From Ruminococcus champanellensis 18P13 = JCM 17042 (GTDB taxonomy: Bacteria > Bacillota > Clostridia > Oscillospirales > Ruminococcaceae), in contig NC_021039.1 of the NCBI RefSeq assembly GCF_000210095.1, positions 2,266,113 through 2,330,112 on the forward strand: a stretch of DNA of 64,000 nucleotides, given 5' to 3'. The translations under genes were made by a program, and so were the position numbers. Positions 29,612 to 37,760 of this stretch are shown here, piece by piece; position 1 is the stretch's first letter; every line of letters starts with the position of its first letter. The notes beneath the pieces were generated by a model, which ran no database searches, was not told where the DNA came from, and worked only from the letters and a program-made list of their open reading frames with translations.

Positions 29612-30397
29612 ATGGCAAAACGACGTCGCGTCAGATGGGATCGTATCCTCGTTACCGGGCTGATCCTGTTTGCATTGATTTTCATGCTCTATTCCTGTTT
29701 CAGCAAGGATGAAAGCGGAACCGACGAACCACAGAATACCACTGCGACACAAGCGGAAACCACCCAGCCGGTAAAAAAATTTACCGTCACCCTGGACGCC
29801 GGACACGGCGGCAATGACGTAGGCTGTCACAACGGAGATGAAACCCGCCTGGAAAAGGATGATAATCTGGCAATCACTCTGGCAGTCCAGAAGGAATTGC
29901 AGAAATTCCCCAACGTAGAGATTCTGATGACCCGTTCGGACGACACATTTATTTCCCTGGAAAATCGCTGCAAGGTGGCAAACGAAGGGCACTCGGATCT
30001 GTTCATCTCCTTCCATCGGAACAGTGCCACAGAAGGCAACGGCGTGGAGATCTGGATCAACGAAAACTCCGAAACGGGAGACGCTCTGCTGGCAAGCAAT
30101 ATTCTGGCTGCGCTGGAGCGGGTGGGTGTCACCAAAAACCGGGGCACCAAGGAAGGCTATCGGGATGCGGACGGCAAGAATTACTATGTCAACCGGCACA
30201 CCGACATGCCCAGCTGTCTGACGGAGCTTGGTTTTCTGTCCAACGAGGAGGATAACACCTACTTTGATACCAAGCAGACGGAATATGCCAAGGAAATTGC
30301 ACAAGCCATCATCGACACCGGCAAGCAGCTGAATCTTTATAAAGGAGAAACAGCGCCTGCCCAGTCTGAACCGGCAAGCACAGAAGCCACTACATAA
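29612..30397 (+). CDS. N-acetylmuramoyl-L-alanine amidase (Amidase_3), membrane-anchored
   Basis: 261 aa. Residues 11-30 form the N-terminal anchor or signal, then a Thr-rich linker (about 35-53). The zinc amidase domain (about 55-245) has the ligands His of LDAGHGGND, Glu of TRLEKDDN and His of LFISFHRNS, plus the catalytic Glu of LTELGFLSN. It cuts the bond between MurNAc and L-Ala in peptidoglycan. AGGGGAA precedes the start. Its neighbours (M23, GH25) are also wall hydrolases, although each has its own promoter. Confidence 0.95.
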   Translation: MAKRRRVRWDRILVTGLILFALIFMLYSCFSKDESGTDEPQNTTATQAETTQPVKKFTVTLDAGHGGNDVGCHNGDETRLEKDDNLAITLAVQKELQKFPNVEILMTRSDDTFISLENRCKVANEGHSDLFISFHRNSATEGNGVEIWINENSETGDALLASNILAALERVGVTKNRGTKEGYRDADGKNYYVNRHTDMPSCLTELGFLSNEEDNTYFDTKQTEYAKEIAQAIIDTGKQLNLYKGETAPAQSEPASTEATT

Positions 30398-30403
30398 ACC
30401 ACG

Positions 30404-30430
30404 ATCCCCGCATGCAAGTGTGGGGATTCC
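30404..30430 (+). terminator. Probable weak terminator after the amidase gene
   Basis: Stem ATCCCCGCA/TGTGGGGAT with six-base loop; only TTCCTT follows, so read-through into the TVP38 gene is likely. Confidence 0.6.
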
Positions 30431-30464
30431 TTATATACAAAGGAGGGAACGGGCGCCGGCTTGT

Positions 30465-30500
30465 ATGAATCTCCGGATTCTGCGCACCCTAAAGCTATGA
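30465..30500 (+). CDS. Possible 11-codon leader ORF coupled to the TVP38 gene
   Basis: Codes for MNLRILRTLKL. Its TGA overlaps the ATG of the downstream gene (ATGA at 30497-30500). The only ribosome site nearby, AGGAGGG at 30441-30447, lies 17 bases before this ORF, and none precedes the downstream ATG. Translation of this ORF could deliver ribosomes to the TVP38 start. Alternatively TVP38 starts at TTG 30461, and this ORF is not used. Confidence 0.35.
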   Translation: MNLRILRTLKL

Positions 30501-31177
30501 GTAAATTATCGAAAGAAGCGAAAAAACGGCTGCTGATCGTAGCCGCATACATCATTACCACCATCGCCATCACGCTCCTGCTCTTACCCTGGATCCGACA
30601 GCTTTCCACCAATGACGGCAGGATCGTCATGAAGCAGCGGGTGGAGTCCTACGGAGCCTTTGCCCCGGTGATCTACATTCTGCTGCATGTGTTTCATGTG
30701 ATCATTGCCTTTGTGCCTGGCGAGCCAATTGAACTGCTGGGGGGCGTGCTGTTCGGTACCATCCCCGGCACCCTGTACGGTCTGCTGGGTGTCATCATCG
30801 GCACTGCCATAGTGTTCCTGCTGGTGCGGAAATTCGGCAGACCTCTGGTGGGATACTTTGTGCCGGAGGAGAAGATCAAAAACCATCGGCTGCTCCAGGA
30901 CGAAAACAAGCTGGAATGGGCGGTATTCCTTCTGTTCTTTATTCCGGGAACCCCGAAGGATCTGCTCACCTACCTGGTGCCCCTGACCCGGATCAATCCC
31001 ACCCGGTATCTGCTGATCGCCACGCTTGCCCGGATCCCCTCCATTCTGTCCTCCGCCTATATCGGCAGTTCCTTCGGGCAGGGCAAATATCTGGTGAGTC
31101 TGGTAGCATTTGGCATCACTGGCGGCATCGGACTGATCGGTATGCTTATCAACAAGCATATTGAACGCAAAAAATAG
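30497..31177 (+). CDS. TVP38/TMEM64-family membrane protein (DedA-like)
   Basis: 226 aa from ATG 30497 (238 aa if TTG 30461 is used). About five to six hydrophobic segments; the central FVPGEPIELLGGVLFGTIPGTLYGLLGVIIGTA and FFIPGTPKDLLTYLVPLT are the SNARE-associated/VTT-domain signature. Proteins of this family are thought to move lipids or their head groups across membranes (scramblase or flippase). Start uncertain, see the small overlapping ORF. Confidence 0.88.
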   Translation: MSKLSKEAKKRLLIVAAYIITTIAITLLLLPWIRQLSTNDGRIVMKQRVESYGAFAPVIYILLHVFHVIIAFVPGEPIELLGGVLFGTIPGTLYGLLGVIIGTAIVFLLVRKFGRPLVGYFVPEEKIKNHRLLQDENKLEWAVFLLFFIPGTPKDLLTYLVPLTRINPTRYLLIATLARIPSILSSAYIGSSFGQGKYLVSLVAFGITGGIGLIGMLINKHIERKK

Positions 31178-31215
31178 CATGAACAAGGCAAGTGTTTCCG
31201 CTTCTGCGAAAATGC

Positions 31216-31244
31216 TTGCTTTTTCTCTGCTTGTATGCTATAAT
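31216..31244 (+). promoter_or_regulatory. Promoter of the PHP-TSCPD-YdcF operon
   Basis: TTGCTT, 17-base spacer, TGC-TATAAT, 66 bases before the first start codon. Confidence 0.82.
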
Positions 31245-31309
31245 ATTCGTATCTTACTGTGTTTTCTCACATTAGCACTCTAAAGCGGATACTCAAAGGA
31301 GGTTTCACT

Positions 31310-32149
31310 ATGATTTGTGATCTGCATTGCCATACCAAATTATCCGACGGCTCTCTCGGCATCGAGGATATCATTATGCAGGCAAAGCGCACCGGCATCG
31401 ACTTTTTGTCCATCACCGATCACGACACGCTTTCGTCCTTCTCCAGAGCAAACATCTTAGGCGAACGTTACGGAGTTCGTATCATCCAGGGCGTAGAGCT
31501 TTCCGCATGGGACAAAGCCCGGAACAGCAAGGTACATATCCTCTGCTATGCCCCCAAAAAGCCGGATCGGCTGGAAGGACTGTGCCTGAAATCCTGTGAG
31601 ATCCGGAAAGCATGCAGCAAGGAAATGGTGGAAAAAGTTATGGAGCGGTTCCCCATCACCTTGGAAAGCGTTATGCGGCATGCTACAAGCTCCAAGAGCA
31701 TCTTCAAACAGCATATCATGCGGGCACTGATCGACTACGGCTATGCCCTGGAGTTTTACGGTGAATTAAACGATGAGCTGTTTAATCTGGAGAATGGATC
31801 CTGCCTGGTAGAGCGGGAATATCCGGATGTAAAATTTGTACTGGATCTGATCCATTCCGCCCGGGGCGTGGCTGTCATGGCGCACCCCATGCTGTACCAC
31901 AACGTGGAGCTGCTGGTGGAGCTTGCGGAAATGGGCAAGATCGACGGCGTAGAGGTGGATCACTACACCGCAAACGAGGCACAGCGGGAAGAGCTGCGGA
32001 AGATTGCGCAGAAGTATAATCTGATCGTAACCGGCGGCTCCGATTTCCACGGGCTTTACAATGCGCAGCCCACGCATCTGGGCAGCAACAGCACCAGCAA
32101 GGAAAATCTGGATCGGATCATCAAGCTTGCCAACAAGAAGGAGGCATAA
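31310..32149 (+). CDS. PHP-domain metal-dependent phosphoesterase (TrpH/RNase AM-like)
   Basis: 279 aa from ATG 31310 (AAAGGAGG eight bases upstream). Metal-binding motifs of PHP hydrolases are present: DLHCHTKLSDG (residues 3-13), SITDHDT, His in GVAVMAHPML and the final GGSDFHG. TrpH-type enzymes hydrolyse 3',5'-bisnucleotides or trim short RNAs. Followed after three bases by the TSCPD gene. Confidence 0.93.
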   Translation: MICDLHCHTKLSDGSLGIEDIIMQAKRTGIDFLSITDHDTLSSFSRANILGERYGVRIIQGVELSAWDKARNSKVHILCYAPKKPDRLEGLCLKSCEIRKACSKEMVEKVMERFPITLESVMRHATSSKSIFKQHIMRALIDYGYALEFYGELNDELFNLENGSCLVEREYPDVKFVLDLIHSARGVAVMAHPMLYHNVELLVELAEMGKIDGVEVDHYTANEAQREELRKIAQKYNLIVTGGSDFHGLYNAQPTHLGSNSTSKENLDRIIKLANKKEA

Positions 32150-32152
32150 TCC

Positions 32153-32398
32153 ATGAAAATTTCTTATCAGCCCCACGGCATCTGTCCCCGCCGCATCGAC
32201 ATTGAGGTGGAGGACGATATCGTACAGAACGTGCAGTTTATCGGCGGCTGCAACGGCAATACCAAGGGCATCAGCAGTCTCGTAAAGGGCATGAAGGTGG
32301 AAGATGTCATCGACCGGCTCCAGGGCATTGACTGCAACGGCAAGGGCACATCCTGCCCCGCACAGCTGGCAAAGGCTCTGGAAGAAAACTTTACATGA
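32153..32398 (+). CDS. TSCPD-domain protein (TIGR03905 type)
   Basis: 81 aa. The whole protein is the small domain found at the end of B12-dependent ribonucleotide reductases: QFIGGCNGNTKGISSLVKGM and CNGKGTSCPAQLAKAL with conserved cysteines. The stand-alone form is common in clostridia; function unknown. GGAGG before the start overlaps the end of the PHP gene, and its stop overlaps the next start. Confidence 0.93.
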   Translation: MKISYQPHGICPRRIDIEVEDDIVQNVQFIGGCNGNTKGISSLVKGMKVEDVIDRLQGIDCNGKGTSCPAQLAKALEENFT

Positions 32399-33174
32399 GA
32401 TCCATTCTGATCGAACGCATCCTCCCCGCACTGCTTCTGTGCGGGGCGCTTGTGTTTTTGCTGCCCATGTTCGCAAGGATCATCAACGCCGGAAACCTGC
32501 TGGGATTGGGGCTATGCCTGGGAGGATTCCTTCTGTGGTGCTTCAAAACACCGCTGCATCAATGGTATATTGCCCACGGGGAGCAGCTCTGGTTTCGGAT
32601 CACCAGCCGTACAGTTCTGGGACTGTGCCTGTTGGGAGTGCTGCTGGCGGTGGGTCTGACCGGCGGCATGCTGTACGGGGCATACGGCAAACGCACGCAA
32701 AATGCAGACGTAGCCATTGTGCTGGGCTGTAAGGTAAACGGCACCCGTCCCAGTATCATGCTGCAACAGCGATTGGATGCGGCTTACGCCTACTGGACGG
32801 AGCATCCGGACTGTCTGCTGGTGGTATCCGGCGGCAAGGGCAGCAACGAGGACATCAGCGAGGCTGCCTGCATGTACCAGTACCTGACGGAAAAGGGGGT
32901 GCCTGCTGACCGAATCTTACAGGAGGATCGCTCCACCAGTACCCGGGAAAACCTGCGTTTTTCCAAAGAATTGCTGGCGGAACGGGGCTGCATGCCCAAG
33001 GAAATCGCCCTGGTCACAAACGAATTTCACCAGTTGCGGGCAAGCATGATCGCCAAGGACTGCGGCTGGACTGTCAGCAGCATCCCGGCCCATACACAAC
33101 CCTGGCTTATCCCCACCTACTGGGTTCGGGAATGGTTAGGGATCCTGCACCATACCCTGCTGGGAACGGAATAA
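32395..33174 (+). CDS. YdcF/SanA-like DUF218 membrane protein
   Basis: 259 aa. Three hydrophobic helices in the first 100 residues, then the DUF218 domain: ADVAIVLGCKVNG, LLVVSGGKGSNEDISEA, STSTRENLRFS and ALVTNEFHQLRA. The family is linked to envelope integrity (SanA: vancomycin exclusion) and to wall or lipid-linked sugar metabolism. The start overlaps the TSCPD stop (ATGA). Confidence 0.92.
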   Translation: MRSILIERILPALLLCGALVFLLPMFARIINAGNLLGLGLCLGGFLLWCFKTPLHQWYIAHGEQLWFRITSRTVLGLCLLGVLLAVGLTGGMLYGAYGKRTQNADVAIVLGCKVNGTRPSIMLQQRLDAAYAYWTEHPDCLLVVSGGKGSNEDISEAACMYQYLTEKGVPADRILQEDRSTSTRENLRFSKELLAERGCMPKEIALVTNEFHQLRASMIAKDCGWTVSSIPAHTQPWLIPTYWVREWLGILHHTLLGTE

Positions 33175-33221
33175 CAGCGCTCCTCCTTCCAATATATAAA
33201 AAGCCTATCTGTCGCTTTGCC

Positions 33222-33250
33222 TTTACTTTTTGTCGGATCCATGCTATACT
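33222..33250 (+). promoter_or_regulatory. Promoter of the GH25 lipoprotein gene
   Basis: TTTACT, 17-base spacer, TGC-TATACT (extended -10), 30 bases before the start. Confidence 0.65.
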
Positions 33251-33279
33251 GGTCGTATCCGAATGAAAAGGAGCATACT

Positions 33280-34626
33280 ATGAAAAAACATTTCTGGCTG
33301 CTGGCTTCAGCCCTCTCCATGCTGCTGGCAGGTTGCAGTGCCCAGGAGGCAAAGCCCGTTGACGCTGTCCCTGCCACAGAAGCATCCACCACCGCAGCAA
33401 CGGAACCCGGCACCACCGCTGCGAATCGCACCACCACTGTCACCACATCTGCCACAACAACAGAAACCACTGGGACGGATCCGGCGGAAACCACGGAAAC
33501 AGCGGCTGCCACGGAACCCCCCAAACGGCAGATTTCTCCGGAAACTGCCGGCGCAGTAGAGGTATACGAAACCGTCCGGCTGAAGGACTATATCACGGCG
33601 CCGGATATCCGACTGAAAAACGGCAGCGACTGGCTGGACACCTCCAGAACCGGCACGTTGGAGCAGACAGTGGAGTTTACCTACAACGGGGAATCCTACA
33701 GTCAGACCATCCGGTACCAGGTCGAGGATACCACCCCTCCTCTGCTGCTTAACGGCGGATACGGTACGGTGATCCAGACCGGAAAATCCTTTGATCTGAA
33801 CAAATGCGTGGGTTTTGCGGATAACTACGACAAAAAGCCCCGGCTGACCTATACGGGAACGGTGGACACCTCCCAGCCGGGCAAGTATCCCATTACTGCA
33901 ACTGTTACGGATTCCGCCGGGAATCAAACCAGTTGGGATCTGACTGTGACGGTGGTGGACAAGCTGCCCACCTATACGGACGATAAGCCCCGGCTCGCCT
34001 TTTCAGACTTTGCCGATGCATACGGAGGTGCAAATAAACGGCTTGGGATCGATGTATCCAAATGGCAGGGAACGATCGATTTTGAAGCTGTCCGGGATGC
34101 CGGCTGCGAGTTTGTGATTATGCGGATGGGTCACAGCCGCAGCGGCATTGAAATGGACGAATACTATCGTGCCAACATGCAGGCAGCAAAGGCTGCGGAC
34201 CTGGACGTGGGAGTATACTTTTATACCACTGCCAACAGCGAACAGGCTGTCCGCAAGGAAGCCCAGTGGATCGCCCGGAACCTGGATGGCGCAAAGCTGG
34301 ATTTTCCGGTGGTATTCGACTGGGAAAGCTTCAGCAATTTTCAGAAGTACAGCATGAGCATTCACGACCTGAACCAGCTGTTTGAGGTATTTGCAGAGGA
34401 AATGCAGGAACAGGGCTACTCCGCCATGCTGTACGGCAGCAAAAACTATCTGAACAATTTCTGGTATCCGCAGAAAAAGCACCCGGTATGGCTTGCCCAT
34501 TACACAGATCAGACCGACTATGCCGGAGACTATGCCATCTGGCAGATGAGCTGCCGGGGACGAATCCCTGGCATTGCAGGAGATGTAGACCTGGATATTC
34601 AATACATGGACATGCCCCTGGAATAA
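33280..34626 (+). CDS. GH25 lysozyme lipoprotein with Ig-like module
   Basis: 448 aa from ATG 33280 (AAGGAG upstream). A signal peptide ends in LLAGC, so the mature protein is lipid-anchored. A Thr-rich linker (about 30-85) and one or two Ig-like beta modules (about 90-225; DTTPPLLLNGG) lead to a GH25 muramidase domain (about 250-445), with GIDVSKWQGTIDF and DFPVVFDWES holding the catalytic acids. It cleaves MurNAc-GlcNAc bonds of peptidoglycan. Confidence 0.94.
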   Translation: MKKHFWLLASALSMLLAGCSAQEAKPVDAVPATEASTTAATEPGTTAANRTTTVTTSATTTETTGTDPAETTETAAATEPPKRQISPETAGAVEVYETVRLKDYITAPDIRLKNGSDWLDTSRTGTLEQTVEFTYNGESYSQTIRYQVEDTTPPLLLNGGYGTVIQTGKSFDLNKCVGFADNYDKKPRLTYTGTVDTSQPGKYPITATVTDSAGNQTSWDLTVTVVDKLPTYTDDKPRLAFSDFADAYGGANKRLGIDVSKWQGTIDFEAVRDAGCEFVIMRMGHSRSGIEMDEYYRANMQAAKAADLDVGVYFYTTANSEQAVRKEAQWIARNLDGAKLDFPVVFDWESFSNFQKYSMSIHDLNQLFEVFAEEMQEQGYSAMLYGSKNYLNNFWYPQKKHPVWLAHYTDQTDYAGDYAIWQMSCRGRIPGIAGDVDLDIQYMDMPLE

Positions 34627-34630
34627 GCAA

Positions 34631-34665
34631 AACAGCCTGTAGCAGCTTCTACAGGCTGTTTCTTT
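34631..34665 (+). terminator. Terminator of the GH25 gene
   Basis: Perfect twelve-base stem AACAGCCTGTAG/CTACAGGCTGTT with six-base loop and TTTCTTT. Confidence 0.92.
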
Positions 34666-34722
34666 ATAAAAGTAGTGCCCATCTCATAAGACAACATCGT
34701 ACAAGAGATGAGCGGTGTTGCC

Positions 34723-35007
34723 TCACACTTTGCAGTACTGTTCCAGTACGGTTTTCAGTGCGCTTGCACTGGCGCTATGTATTTTTGCCACCCGGAAATC
34801 CTGCTTACTGGCCTTGTTATCCACACTGACCACCATCTTATGGGAACAGGTGTTGGTGAAAACCACCACCAGATCCGGAGATCCGATCTTCTGCTCAAAA
34901 TTCACTGTCATATGGGTGAACACCTTGGATTTACAGTTATAGGAACTGCAAATCTGCTTATACCGCGTCACCATGCATTCATTGCCGCCTACCACTACTA
35001 CGCTCAT
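34723..35007 (-). CDS. DUF2325 protein
   Basis: 94 aa from ATG 35007, with AGGAGG six to seven bases upstream; a longer frame to 35073 would start upstream of the promoter -10. MSVVVVGGNECMVTRYKQICSSY, and later GSPDLVVVFTNTCSHKMV, are the family pattern: a small Rossmann-like domain with Cys residues. Function unknown; homologues often sit beside metal-related genes (recalled, not checked). Transcribed alone from a promoter overlapped by a large palindrome. Confidence 0.9.
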   Translation of the reverse strand: MSVVVVGGNECMVTRYKQICSSYNCKSKVFTHMTVNFEQKIGSPDLVVVFTNTCSHKMVVSVDNKASKQDFRVAKIHSASASALKTVLEQYCKV

Positions 35008-35021
35008 TGTTTCACCTCCTG

Positions 35022-35081
35022 TACATGTAGTTAGCATATGCTTACTACATGTATCATACCATACAGAATGCATCTTGTCAA
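35022..35081 (-). promoter_or_regulatory. DUF2325 promoter with a 32-bp palindromic operator
   Basis: On the minus strand TTGACA (35076-35081), 17-base spacer, TATGAT (35053-35058). Immediately downstream lies a palindrome at 35022-35053 with arms TACATGTAGTTAGCAT / ATGCTTACTACATGTA, one mismatched pair in sixteen. It covers the start of transcription and ends two bases before the ribosome site, an ideal repressor site. No regulator is encoded beside it. Confidence 0.82.
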
Positions 35082-35091
35082 GAGGCTGTGC

Positions 35092-35121
35092 AAAAAAACA
35101 GCCGCCCTATGGGACGACTGT
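35092..35121 (-). terminator. Terminator of the Fic gene
   Basis: On the minus strand a stem ACAGTCGTCCC/GGGCGGCTGT with a bulge and T-run TTTTTTT, 15 bases after the Fic stop and just before the DUF2325 promoter. Confidence 0.82.
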
Positions 35122-35135
35122 CACATGCAGAACGG

Positions 35136-36338
35136 TTACGGAATCTCCGCCAACCGCTCCAGATTTACTTCATACATGGTATGCTCCCCTTCCCGGTACA
35201 GCACCACCAGGGGAGTCTGGGTAGCAAGGGTTTGCAGCAGCACCGCCGTCAGCGGCTCATCCATGCCACAGGCAGCCGCAAGCTCCGGCAGGGTCAGCCC
35301 CCGATAGCCGAACAGGGTGTTCAGCATCAGAATGTGCAGCACACGGAAATGCCGGTCATTCGGAAAGCGCTTGAGCAGCTGATTCCGGAAAAAGGTCATC
35401 TTCTCCAGTCGCTTCAGCAGAGATGCGTTCAGGCTCTCGGAGGAGGTGCGGATGATCCGCAGGAATCCCTCTGCAAACAAGGTCAGATCCCCACAGTTGC
35501 GTGGATCATTGGTCTGCTTGAACAGCTTGTAATAGGTTGACAATTCTTTCTTAATGGTATAAGATAAATGATAGCCCAGCAGAGGGTTGAAATTCCACGC
35601 CAGATAGTAGCTGCTGATAAATCGATCCATTCTGCCGTTCCCATCATAAAAGGGATGAATATAGGCAAAGCAATAGTGAAACAGGGCAATCCGCAGCAGC
35701 ACAGGCAACTGGGAATCATGCAGCATATCCAGCGCCTTGGTCATGGCGGACAGAATTGCACTTTCCGGATACAGCCCCTTGTGGATCTCCTTTTGAGATT
35801 CAGAATAAATGCACACGCTGTCCTTCCGGAACAGCAGCCCGTCCGGTGCATGATCTGCCGCATCCGCAATCACATCCGGCAGGCACAGTTCATCATACAA
35901 TCGGCGCAGATCCTCACAGGTACGCAGCGGAATGGATTGTCGGTTCATCAACTGCCGGTACTTTTTTACGAATCCCACCAACCGCTGCTCGTTCTTCACC
36001 GGCAAGTGATCCTCCACCAGAAGCTGGATCTCACGACGAGTGCTGTGCACCCCTTCGATCTCGTTGGTCAGCCGGATCTCCTCGATCACCGCCCAGGTGC
36101 TGTACTGTTGCTTAGCAATCTTTGGCAAACGTCGGCTGATCCAGGTGAGCTGCTTGTCCAGTACATGAATTTGATCGATCAGACTCAGCAGCTCCGGCGT
36201 GATCACCAGAAACGCTGGCTTCTGATGCACATCAAATGCAAAATGCACCGTTGCATCCCCTGCAAACCGGCGCTGATACGCTGCCTGATATTGTTCGGGA
36301 GATTTATAAAATAGCTTGGAAAGCCCCTCGTACCCCAT
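35136..36338 (-). CDS. Fic/DOC-family protein (AMP-transferase), class II with N-terminal inhibitory helix
   Basis: 400 aa. The Fic core holds HPFYDGNGRMDR (residues 228-239), a complete HxFx(D/E)GNGRxxR active site. The inhibitory motif [S/T]xxxE[G/N] is TNEIEG at 91-96, upstream of the core, as in class II Fic proteins. The C-terminal ~80 residues look like a winged helix (FGYRGLTLPELAAACGMDE). Such enzymes add AMP to hydroxyl groups of target proteins, often acting as self-limited regulators; target unknown. Confidence 0.94.
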   Translation of the reverse strand: MGYEGLSKLFYKSPEQYQAAYQRRFAGDATVHFAFDVHQKPAFLVITPELLSLIDQIHVLDKQLTWISRRLPKIAKQQYSTWAVIEEIRLTNEIEGVHSTRREIQLLVEDHLPVKNEQRLVGFVKKYRQLMNRQSIPLRTCEDLRRLYDELCLPDVIADAADHAPDGLLFRKDSVCIYSESQKEIHKGLYPESAILSAMTKALDMLHDSQLPVLLRIALFHYCFAYIHPFYDGNGRMDRFISSYYLAWNFNPLLGYHLSYTIKKELSTYYKLFKQTNDPRNCGDLTLFAEGFLRIIRTSSESLNASLLKRLEKMTFFRNQLLKRFPNDRHFRVLHILMLNTLFGYRGLTLPELAAACGMDEPLTAVLLQTLATQTPLVVLYREGEHTMYEVNLERLAEIP

Positions 36339-36372
36339 AGCGTTATCGGATTCCTTTCATTTCTTCTTTGTA

Positions 36373-36401
36373 AGTATAGCATGAGACGCAAGAAATGTAA
36401 A
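36373..36401 (-). promoter_or_regulatory. Promoter of the Fic gene
   Basis: On the minus strand TTTACA, 17-base spacer, TGC-TATACT (extended -10). Confidence 0.7.
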
Positions 36402-36428
36402 GCCGGGAGGAAAAATTATAAAAAAAGC

Positions 36429-36491
36429 TTGACAAACCGGATACGTTCTGCTATAATTTTATAGTATCCTTGCTCACACTCTGTGGTGAGC
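36429..36491 (+). promoter_or_regulatory. Promoter and leader hairpin of rpsF-ssb-rpsR
   Basis: TTGACA, 17-base spacer, TGC-TATAAT (36452-36457), one of the strongest promoters in the window. The leader contains a hairpin GCTCAC/GTGAGC (36472-36491), the position where S6:S18 autoregulatory RNA structures are found in other bacteria. I could not match its loop to the known motif. Confidence 0.8.
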
Positions 36492-36516
36492 GAAATCCAA
36501 AAGGAGGTGTAACAAC

Positions 36517-36810
36517 ATGGCAAAGGTAAACGCAAAGTATGAGGCTATGGTCGTATTCAGTCTGGCAAAGGGCGAGGACGCAGTAAAGGAACTGATCGAA
36601 AAGTTCAAGGCTCAGATCGAGGAGAATGCGACACTGGAATCCGTTGACGAGTCCTGGGGCAAGCGCAAGCTGGCTTACCCGATCAACGATGAGCTGGACG
36701 GCTACTATGTGATCTACACATTCGAGTCCACTCCCGCATATCCCGCTGAATTTACAAGAAAAGTCAATATCACAGACGGCGTACTTCGTTCCCTGGTTAC
36801 TGTAAAGTAA
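36517..36810 (+). CDS. rpsF: 30S ribosomal protein S6
   Basis: 97 aa. KYEAMVVFSLAKGEDAVKELIEKF and WGKRKLAYPINDELDGYYVIYTFES are classic S6. It binds 16S rRNA together with S18, encoded two genes downstream. AAAGGAGGTG precedes the start. Confidence 0.98.
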   Translation: MAKVNAKYEAMVVFSLAKGEDAVKELIEKFKAQIEENATLESVDESWGKRKLAYPINDELDGYYVIYTFESTPAYPAEFTRKVNITDGVLRSLVTVK

Positions 36811-36837
36811 TCATATGCACATTGGAGGTGCTTCAAA

Positions 36838-37332
36838 ATGCTGAACAAGGTTATACTGATGGGCAGATTGACTGCGGATCCCGAATTGCGCCAGACCACA
36901 TCCGGTATTTCTACATGCCGCTTTTCCGTTGCCGTTGACCGGCCCTACCGCAAGGATCAGGAACGACAGGCAGACTTTATCAGAGTCAATACCTGGCGGC
37001 AGACTGCTGAATTCGTTTCCCGTTATTTTTCCAAGGGGAAGATGATTATCGTGGAAGGCAGTCTGCGGAACAACGACTATACGGATGCAAATGGTGTTAA
37101 GCACTATTCCATGGAGGTTCAGGCTGACAACGTTTCCTTTGGGGAATCCAAAGGCGGCGGACAGCAGCAGGGCAATTTTGCGGAGCCGGTTTATCAGCAG
37201 CCCGCATACAGCAAGCCGCAGCAGCAGGCAACCCCTGCCCCCGCTCAGACTCAGCCTGCGCAGGAGTCCATCCAGCTTGGCGATCTGAGTGATTTTGAAG
37301 AGATCCTCAGCGACGGCGAAGTCCCCTTCTGA
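36838..37332 (+). CDS. ssb: Single-stranded DNA-binding protein
   Basis: 164 aa. OB-fold about 1-105 ([54 protein letters not shown]), a Gln/Pro-rich linker, and the acidic tip [13 protein letters not shown] that recruits partner proteins. Located between rpsF and rpsR, as usual in Firmicutes. Confidence 0.98.
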   Translation: MLNKVILMGRLTADPELRQTTSGISTCRFSVAVDRPYRKDQERQADFIRVNTWRQTAEFVSRYFSKGKMIIVEGSLRNNDYTDANGVKHYSMEVQADNVSFGESKGGGQQQGNFAEPVYQQPAYSKPQQQATPAPAQTQPAQESIQLGDLSDFEEILSDGEVPF

Positions 37333-37360
37333 CCATAACTCGAAAAGGAGGGTTATTATC

Positions 37361-37603
37361 ATGGAAAGAGAAAGAAACTCCCGGGGCGGCAAGAGACCCC
37401 GTAAGAAGGTTTGCATGTTCTGCGTAGATCGTGTTGAAACCATCGATTACAAGGATATCGCACGCTTGAGAAAGTGCATGACCGACAGAGCAAAGATCCT
37501 GCCCAGACGGGTAACCGGTACCTGCGCATTCCACCAGCGTGAACTGACAGTTGCAATCAAGAGAGCAAGACACATCGCTCTGCTCCCCTACGTCAGCGAG
37601 TAA
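37361..37603 (+). CDS. rpsR: 30S ribosomal protein S18 (cysteine-containing form)
   Basis: 80 aa from ATG 37361 (AAGGAGGG upstream). [28 protein letters not shown] and [19 protein letters not shown] identify S18. It keeps CxxC plus two more Cys, consistent with the zinc-binding type. Third and last gene of the operon. Confidence 0.98.
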   Translation: MERERNSRGGKRPRKKVCMFCVDRVETIDYKDIARLRKCMTDRAKILPRRVTGTCAFHQRELTVAIKRARHIALLPYVSE

Positions 37604-37609
37604 ACCACA

Positions 37610-37646
37610 AACCGCATCTTCTTTTGAAGATGCGGTTTTCTTTTTC
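37610..37646 (+). terminator. Terminator of rpsF-ssb-rpsR
   Basis: Perfect twelve-base stem AACCGCATCTTC/GAAGATGCGGTT, four-base loop, TTCTTTTT. Confidence 0.93.
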
Positions 37647-37696
37647 CGAAAGCAGCTATGCTGCAATCTGAAGCAAATTATACAGTGCATCTGCTC

Positions 37697-37725
37697 TTGC
37701 ATTTTTCAGAAAAATCTGCTATACT
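37697..37725 (+). promoter_or_regulatory. Promoter of the MetRS-like gene
   Basis: TTGCAT, 17-base spacer, TGC-TATACT (extended -10). Confidence 0.8.
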
Positions 37726-37760
37726 AAATTGTATATGATTCTTTTGGAGGCAGATGTAAC

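Noticed and set aside
35022-35053. Intrinsic terminator
   Set aside because: The palindrome has no T-run on either side and lies between promoter and ribosome site; an operator is more likely.
36472-36491. Recognised S6:S18 leader RNA motif
   Set aside because: A hairpin is present at the right place, but I could not match the conserved loop and bulge, so it is only noted with the promoter.
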